From assembly GCA_964413535.1 (NCBI GenBank), contig CAYPTB010000062.1, positions 48,664 through 112,663 on the forward strand: a stretch of 64,000 nucleotides of DNA. Reading direction: 5' to 3'. The notes beneath the pieces are model-generated. The model did no database searches. It saw nothing but the letters and a program-made list of their open reading frames with translations, and was not told the DNA's origin. A program made the position numbers and the translations under genes. Source of the DNA: CAYPTB01 sp964413535. GTDB taxonomy: Bacteria > Planctomycetota > UBA1135 > GCA-002686595. Within the stretch, counting starts at the first letter, position 1. Every line of letters starts with the position of its first letter. Positions 59,161 to 64,000 of this stretch are shown one piece after another.

Positions 59161-60666
59161 TCAGCGGCGCGCCTGAGTCGGAACGAGGGGCCCGTCGCAC
59201 TCCGGGCAGCGGCCGTTCGCGCCGGCGCGCAGCGCGTCGTGCGCGGGACAGGTCCACTCGAACGCGACGTCGGAGACGACGCTCGCGGCGTAGCCCAGCG
59301 CGTCGAGCGCGCGGCCGGCTTCCTCACGACCCTCGGTCGGGTAGTCGGTCGGGGGGAACGGTGCGGTGACCCAGGGTCGGCGACGCGCGAGATCGGCGAG
59401 CAGACGCCGCGCCTGCTCGGGCTCCTCGGCGTAGCGGTTCTGGCGCTCCTTGCGATCGACGGCGACGTGGTAGAGCTCGCTCAGCTCGGGGACGTTGGGC
59501 CGATAGACGAGCTTCCACCCGCCGTCCGTCACGCTGTAGAGGAACGCGGCGTCGGGCCGCTTCTCGAGCATGTGCGCGTTCTTGTCGTAGCCGTTGAGCT
59601 GCTCGGCATAGGCGCTGCGCGGCGCGTCCGGCGCGTTCTCGATCAACGGCCGCAAGCTCACGCCGTCGAAGGTCTCGCGCGCGGCCGGGTCGAGATCGTC
59701 GAGACCGAGGTAGTCGAGGATCGTCGGCGCGATGTCCGCAGTTCGCACGAGCGCGTCCACGACGCGCCGGCCGATCTCGAAACGCGGCGGGAGACGCACG
59801 AGCAGCGGAACGTCGATCTGCTCGCGGTAGAGCATGCGGTGGCCGCTCCAGCCGTGGATGCGCTCACCGTCCTCGAGCCCTTCCCCGTGATCGGCGGTGA
59901 CTACGAGCAGTGCGTCGTCGTACTTCCCCGTCGCCCGCAAGTGATCGACGAAGCGCCCGAACTCCCGATCGAGGAAGGACACCTCCATGGAATAGGTGGC
60001 TCCCTGGCGGTCGGCGAGCTCTTTCGGCTCGAGGCCGTGCGCGCGCACGAAGTCGTCGGGCGGGACGTGCATCGTGTCGTGGGGATCGAAGTAGTGCAGC
60101 CACAGGAAGAAGGGCTCCGCGAGTCGGTCGACGACCTCGATCGCGAGATCGGTGGTCGCGTCCGCGCGGCGCTGCAGGTCCTTCATGGCCCAGGCCGTCC
60201 CGCTCTCGCGCTTGAACGCCTCGAGCACGCCGTCGAAGCCGTGGAACTCGTCGAAGGCGCGCTGGAAGCCGAAGAAGGCCGAGACGGGGAACGCGCCCTG
60301 CACGGCCGCGGTCGAGTAGCCTTCCTCCGCGAGCGCGGCGGGCAGGTACCAAGCTCCGGCCGGCAGGACGAAGCCGCTCTCGGCGTGCATCACGCGCAGG
60401 CCGTGGCGGTAGGGATACTGGCCCGTGAGGATCGTCGCGTGCGAGACCGGCGTGACGGCCGAGGCCGAGACGGCGGAGGCGAAGCGCACGCCGTCCTCGG
60501 CCAGAGCGTCGAAGGCGGGCGTGGCCACGTGGCGCGCGTCGTAGCACGAGAGGTAGTCCGCGCGCAGCGTGTCGAGCGTGACGAGGATCACGTTGGGCGG
60601 CTTCGCCGGCCGGCCCCCGCAAGCCGCGAGCGCGCCGAGCGCGGCGCCGAGGAGCGCGCGCCTCAT
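59161..60666 (-). CDS. Sulfatase-fold hydrolase with Thr nucleophile and C-terminal metal-binding CxxH/CxxC domain (sulfatase-like 4)
   Basis: 501 residues; the ATG overlaps the ASST 2 stop (ATGA, 60663-60666). It is a lipoprotein (MRRALLGAALGALAACGG, C16). PNVILVTLDTLRADYLSCYD, Thr72 in AVTPVSHATILTGQYPYRHG, WLHYFDPHDTMHVPPDDF and LLVVTADHGEGLEDGERIHG show an intact sulfatase fold with Thr instead of Cys/Ser and His76 instead of Arg. After the ALDALGYAAS motif there is an extra C-terminal domain: C473-P-A-H476 and C487-P-E-C490. This resembles the heavy-metal-binding Y-x-CPMHP...CPxCGM module usually found in copper-handling proteins. That fusion is unusual for a sulfatase. It is translationally coupled to the arylsulfotransferase. 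Confidence 0.85.
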   Translation of the reverse strand: MRRALLGAALGALAACGGRPAKPPNVILVTLDTLRADYLSCYDARHVATPAFDALAEDGVRFASAVSASAVTPVSHATILTGQYPYRHGLRVMHAESGFVLPAGAWYLPAALAEEGYSTAAVQGAFPVSAFFGFQRAFDEFHGFDGVLEAFKRESGTAWAMKDLQRRADATTDLAIEVVDRLAEPFFLWLHYFDPHDTMHVPPDDFVRAHGLEPKELADRQGATYSMEVSFLDREFGRFVDHLRATGKYDDALLVVTADHGEGLEDGERIHGWSGHRMLYREQIDVPLLVRLPPRFEIGRRVVDALVRTADIAPTILDYLGLDDLDPAARETFDGVSLRPLIENAPDAPRSAYAEQLNGYDKNAHMLEKRPDAAFLYSVTDGGWKLVYRPNVPELSELYHVAVDRKERQNRYAEEPEQARRLLADLARRRPWVTAPFPPTDYPTEGREEAGRALDALGYAASVVSDVAFEWTCPAHDALRAGANGRCPECDGPLVPTQARR

Positions 60667-62045
60667 CGTCCGCTCGGACGGTCGGTCGATCCTGCGTCGA
60701 TCCCCTGAGCCCAGCCGACCTCGAAGTCCGGCGGCAGCCGCACGACCTCGAACAAAGTCGCGATCAGCTCGCCGTGCTCCCCCGCGCGGTGCGGGCTCAC
60801 GAACTCCCACACGATCTCGCCCCCGCGCGTCACCTCGAAGGCGCGCCCGTTGTCGGACTCCGTGAGGAGCGTGTTGCCGTTCGGGAGCCGCTGGCCGGCA
60901 CCGCAGGTGTCGGTCTGGAAGGGGTGCTCGGCGTCGCCCTCGTACGACCAGCTCACGGCGTAGTCCACGGGATCGAACTGGATCACGCGCGAGCGGCCGT
61001 GCTCGGCGTCGCCGCCCAGGTTGTCGAACAAGAGCATGTCGCCGTCCTCGAGGAAGGTCGGTTGGTGCTGCGCTTCCCAACCCTCGGCCAAGGCCCACAC
61101 GACGGTCTTCGCCTTGAAATCCAGGATCGCGATCGTGTCGAGCCTCCATATGGAGATGAGCACGTTGCCGCGCGCGAAGGCCGGATGGCGGTCCGCGAAA
61201 CGCCCGTCGAGCACCTCGACCGTGTTGGTGTGGAAGAAGTCGCCGTGCTGCTTGTCGATCCGCTCGAGGAAGTGCTCGTACTGCGAGCCCTCGAAACACT
61301 CGAGGACCGAGACGTTGCGCTGCACGCTCCCGTCGGCTCCGAGGATCGTCACGAAGTCCTCGAGCACGGGCTCGGTGGGGTGGATGCGCGGAAGGACCTT
61401 GCCCTTGCGCGTGAGGACGAAGATGCGACCGTCCGGCAGCACGTCCAGGTCGTGGTGCGCGAGCCCCTCGAAGGCCCACAGGACCTTCGAGTCGCGATCG
61501 AGCTTGACGAGCGCGTGCCCCTCGAAGATCCCGAGCAGGTCGCCGTTCGGATAGAGGTACGCGCGGCGGTAGAAGTCGCGGGCGATCCCGCGGCTCCCCA
61601 GTCGCGACTTGAAGCCCGGAACGGCCTCTGCGAACGGGCGGCGCCAGCGGTGGAGCTCGCGACCCTCCATGTCGACGAGGAGGATCTCGGGGCCGTGACC
61701 GGAGGTGTAGAAGTTCAGGCCGCGGTACGCCCGCGGGTCGTTCACGACGACCCCCATCTCGGACGGCGCGACCTCCGTTCCGGCCGCATAACCGATGCTC
61801 TCGAGCTCCTCGATCTGCTCGTCGAGCGTGCGCGCCACGCGCCAGCGTCCCTGGGGAGCTCCCTTCGGCTTCGGGAAGTCGAAGTCCGCGGGCTCGGCCT
61901 GCAGTTCGAGCTCCTCCGGCGGCCGATTCTCCTCCGCTGCCCCCTTCGAGCAGGCGAACGTGCACGTCCCCACGGCGGCGAGCAGCAGCAACGTTGGCAA
62001 GGAGAACGCCCGGATCGGGGTCGCCGTGCGTGATCTTCCGTCCAT
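60663..62045 (-). CDS. Arylsulfotransferase (ASST)-family lipoprotein 2
   Basis: 460 residues from the ATG at 62045. It has a signal peptide with a likely lipidated Cys (TFAC, C32). Residues 76-90 (EQIEELESIGYAAGT) carry the same [L/I]GY motif found at the sulfatase C-termini. The propeller follows: NFYTSGHGPEILLVDMEGRE, LYPNGDLLGIFEGHALVKLD, LAHHDLDVLPDGRIFVLTRK, DFFHTNTVEVLDGRFADRHP, HQPTFLEDGDMLLFDNLGGD and NGNTLLTESDNGRAFEVTRG. These match ASST with catalytic-type histidines in the HHD, HTN and HQP positions. It is the first gene of a coupled pair with sulfatase-like 4, and a paralogue of ASST 1. Confidence 0.85.
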   Translation of the reverse strand: MDGRSRTATPIRAFSLPTLLLLAAVGTCTFACSKGAAEENRPPEELELQAEPADFDFPKPKGAPQGRWRVARTLDEQIEELESIGYAAGTEVAPSEMGVVVNDPRAYRGLNFYTSGHGPEILLVDMEGRELHRWRRPFAEAVPGFKSRLGSRGIARDFYRRAYLYPNGDLLGIFEGHALVKLDRDSKVLWAFEGLAHHDLDVLPDGRIFVLTRKGKVLPRIHPTEPVLEDFVTILGADGSVQRNVSVLECFEGSQYEHFLERIDKQHGDFFHTNTVEVLDGRFADRHPAFARGNVLISIWRLDTIAILDFKAKTVVWALAEGWEAQHQPTFLEDGDMLLFDNLGGDAEHGRSRVIQFDPVDYAVSWSYEGDAEHPFQTDTCGAGQRLPNGNTLLTESDNGRAFEVTRGGEIVWEFVSPHRAGEHGELIATLFEVVRLPPDFEVGWAQGIDAGSTDRPSGR

Positions 62046-62271
62046 TCGGCAATAGGGCGCCTGCGCCCGTTCGAGGAGCTCGCGTCTACGCGCAGTCGCT
62101 CCGGCGAGTGAGGGCCGAAATCTAACAGGGCCGCGCGAGGCCGGCAATGCGAGCGGGTGCTCGCGGGTGCTCGATGGTCGCGTTCCCACCACGGAGTACT
62201 CCCTCGCTTGACCCGGTTCGGGAGGGGCGTAGGCTCCGCCGCTCCGCGCGCCCGCACGGGCGAGATCGACG

Positions 62272-63936
62272 ATGCGAAGCCGCTGGAGCTCCCTCGACAC
62301 GGCCTGCGCGCTCCTGGTGCTCGCGCTCTTCGCGCTGAACGTCTCGCGCTACGCGTTCCTCGGCGACGACGGATTCATCTGCTTCCGCTACGCGCAGAAC
62401 CTGATCGACGGGGACGGGCTCGTCTACAACCCGGGCGAACGCGTCGAGGGCTACACGACCTTCTCGTGGGTGATGCTGATGGCGCTCGTGATGCGCCTCG
62501 GGCTCGCGCCCGAGATCGCGGCGAACGCGATCGGGATCGCCTGCGGCGCATCGATCCTCGCGCTGCTCGTGCGTTTCGGCAGGCGGCGCGGCATGGGAGC
62601 CTGGGCGTGGGTCGCGCCCGTCGCGCTCGCGTCGAACCGCACGTTCACGGCCTGGTCGACGGGTGGGCTCGAGACCCAGATGTTCGCCTTGCTCGTGTTC
62701 GCGGCGTCTCTGCGCTTCCTCGCCGAGCGCGCGGCGGAGCGCGCGGGAGGTCCGGCAGCGGTCCGGCCGTTCGTCTCGAGCCTGCTCTTCGCGGGGGCCG
62801 TACTCACGCGCCCCGACGGCGCGCTCTTCGCCGCCGTGGCGGGATCGTCCTTCCTTCTCGATGCGGCCCGCGGCCGGCGCTCGGCGCGGGCACTCGTCGC
62901 GTGGGTGCTGCCCTTCGTCGCCGTCGTCGGCGCGCACGAGATCTGGCGGCTCGCCTACTACGGCCAGCCCCTCCCCAACACCTTCTACGCGAAGATCTCG
63001 GGCCTGTGGCTCGCGCAGTCGACGGTCTTCCTCGGCCTCTTCGTGCGCGACCACTACCTGTGGATCTTCGCGCCGTTCCTCGGCGTGCTCGCCGTGCGCT
63101 GCGCTCGGCAGCGTCGCGACGCGCGCGCGGACGGAGTACGGTGCCCGTCCAGGTCTTCCGAGCGTCCACTCTTCCTCGACGCCCGTGCGCGGAAGTGTGA
63201 AGAACTGGACTGGCACCGTACGCTCTTCGGAATGATGCTCGCGGCGCATCTCCTCTACCTCCTCTACGTCGGCGGGGACCGCTTCGAGTATCGCTTTCTC
63301 ACGCCCGTGCTCGCGCCGCTCTACTGGCTCCTCGCGGAGGCGCTGCGCGTGACGACGGCGCTCGTCGCCGCGCGCGCGGGACGTGCGCTGCCGGCTCTCG
63401 GCGCCTTTCTCGCCCTCGCGCTCGTCGCCTCCGCCGCCGCGCCCTCCTTCGTGCCGTTCGAGCCCGCGCACGGCATCAACTCGCTCGAGAACATGGAAGC
63501 CATGGCCGAGTGGCGCGCCGAGCAGGGGCGTTTCCTGCGCGCGTGCGCCGACGAGGGCCTGTTGCGCGGCGACGAGCTCCTCGGCGTGCGCGGTGCGGGC
63601 GCGCTGCCCTACTACTCAGGCTTCCCCGCGCTCGACCTGCACGGCCTGAACGACCTCGAGATCGCGCGCCTGCCGGTCGCGGAGCGCGGGATCGTCGCGC
63701 ACGAGAAGATCGCCACGGAGGCGATCCTGCGCGAGCGCGGCGTCGTGATCTGCGAGACGAAGAACGACCTGCTCTTCGACGCGCCGCCGCCCATGCTCGC
63801 GCAGCCCATCAAGCGGCCGTACTACGAGGGACCGCTGCGCTGCGTGCGGCTCGCGGATAAGTACCTCGTCTTCATCACGACGCTCGACGACGCCGCGTTC
63901 CGCGCGCACTTCGGCCACCTCGAGATCGTGCAGTAG
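62272..63936 (+). CDS. GT-C membrane glycosyltransferase, AftB-like (copy 2), carrying a palindromic insertion
   Basis: 554 residues. The loop GDDGFICFRYAQNLIDGDGL then VYNPGERVEGYTTFSWVMLM matches AftB-type GT-C enzymes, with the acidic pair in GDDGF. About ten helices and a soluble C-terminal domain follow, including LGVRGAGALPYYSGFPALDL and HGLNDLEIA. Between two helices (about residues 289-317) lies an in-frame, atypical segment coming from an 86-base palindromic element. The flanking protein reads as the family does without it (…LFGMMLAAHLLYLLYVGGDR after the insert). Paralogue of the gene at 54.0-55.8 kb. It is divergent from the ASST/sulfatase cluster. Confidence 0.8.
   Translation: MRSRWSSLDTACALLVLALFALNVSRYAFLGDDGFICFRYAQNLIDGDGLVYNPGERVEGYTTFSWVMLMALVMRLGLAPEIAANAIGIACGASILALLVRFGRRRGMGAWAWVAPVALASNRTFTAWSTGGLETQMFALLVFAASLRFLAERAAERAGGPAAVRPFVSSLLFAGAVLTRPDGALFAAVAGSSFLLDAARGRRSARALVAWVLPFVAVVGAHEIWRLAYYGQPLPNTFYAKISGLWLAQSTVFLGLFVRDHYLWIFAPFLGVLAVRCARQRRDARADGVRCPSRSSERPLFLDARARKCEELDWHRTLFGMMLAAHLLYLLYVGGDRFEYRFLTPVLAPLYWLLAEALRVTTALVAARAGRALPALGAFLALALVASAAAPSFVPFEPAHGINSLENMEAMAEWRAEQGRFLRACADEGLLRGDELLGVRGAGALPYYSGFPALDLHGLNDLEIARLPVAERGIVAHEKIATEAILRERGVVICETKNDLLFDAPPPMLAQPIKRPYYEGPLRCVRLADKYLVFITTLDDAAFRAHFGHLEIVQ
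63136..63221. repeat. 86-base imperfect palindrome (REP/MITE-like) inside a coding sequence
   Basis: Outer arms 63136-63157 and 63200-63221 are complementary over 22 bases with two mismatches (both start GTACGGTGCC when read inward). An inner pair (CACTCTTCC near 63168 with GGAAGTGTG at 63191-63199) extends the hairpin. The total length keeps the frame of the host glycosyltransferase. I found no second copy in this window. Confidence 0.7.
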
Positions 63937-64000
63937 GCAGGTCAAGTCCGACGGGGCTCGGCCCCACGCACGGAGCTCGCCCGGTCCGGCTGCGGCTCGC

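Noticed and set aside
1..64000. CRISPR arrays, phage genes, transposases
   Set aside because: No spaced direct repeats, integrase, capsid or transposase motif was found on either strand.

Overview
This is a very GC-rich (about 70 %) bacterial window packed with long overlapping open frames; I kept about 45 of them as genes. The content points to a Planctomycetota-like organism, probably one of the high-GC lineages. The evidence is a PF07638-type ECF sigma factor, a second ECF sigma coupled to a zinc-finger anti-sigma, a membrane-anchored FGE/SUMF1-domain protein, many lipoprotein-type exported proteins, carboxypeptidase-regulatory (Ig-like) surface proteins, and several sulfatase-fold and arylsulfotransferase genes. 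The assignment rests on gene content only. I found no rRNA, tRNA, CRISPR array, phage or transposase.

Layout. 1-3.9 kb: partial ECF sigma, small secreted helical protein, HDOD protein, exported M16 peptidase. 3.9-12.2 kb: SGNH hydrolase, GT-C membrane glycosyltransferase, sulfatase-fold enzyme, TlpA-like thioredoxin, family 2 glycosyltransferase and an exported methyltransferase-like protein. 12.3-21.6 kb (minus strand): zinc ribbon, PDZ lipoprotein, anti-sigma/ECF sigma pair, lipoprotein, large FGE-domain protein and a four-S1-domain RNA-binding protein. 21.7-27.8 kb: an operon of three tandem paralogues with an N-terminal membrane anchor and carboxypeptidase-regulatory repeats, joined by 4-base overlaps. 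27.9-38 kb: beta-propeller lipoprotein, hybrid histidine kinase, DUF502 protein, SRPBCC protein, two CPBP proteases, a zinc-ribbon membrane protein, an acyl-AMP ligase remnant and a second S1 protein. 38-40.3 kb: MATE transporter, then a non-coding interval with two convergent intrinsic terminators, a stem-loop-rich RNA candidate and an 11-codon ORF with a near-perfect Shine-Dalgarno. 40.3-48.5 kb: a sulfatase-fold enzyme split from its N-terminal lipoprotein half by one in-frame TAG, an M28 peptidase, a long carboxypeptidase-regulatory protein and a degenerate M64 peptidase homologue. 48.5-64 kb: a DUF11/penicillin-acylase fusion, three GT-C proteins and a minus-strand cluster of two arylsulfotransferases and two sulfatase-fold enzymes.

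How the genes may work together. Most products are exported, lipid-anchored or membrane-embedded, so the window looks like a cell-surface modification and proteolysis region. All four sulfatase-fold proteins have Thr, not Cys or Ser, at the formylglycine position, and the FGE-domain protein lacks the copper-binding cysteines of a true formylglycine-generating enzyme. The four sulfatase-fold proteins and both arylsulfotransferases share a short [L/I]-G-Y motif, which ties the two families together. Seven gene junctions use 4-base stop/start overlaps (ATGA, GTGA, TTGA), indicating heavy use of translational coupling. In-frame minisatellites recur inside coding sequences.
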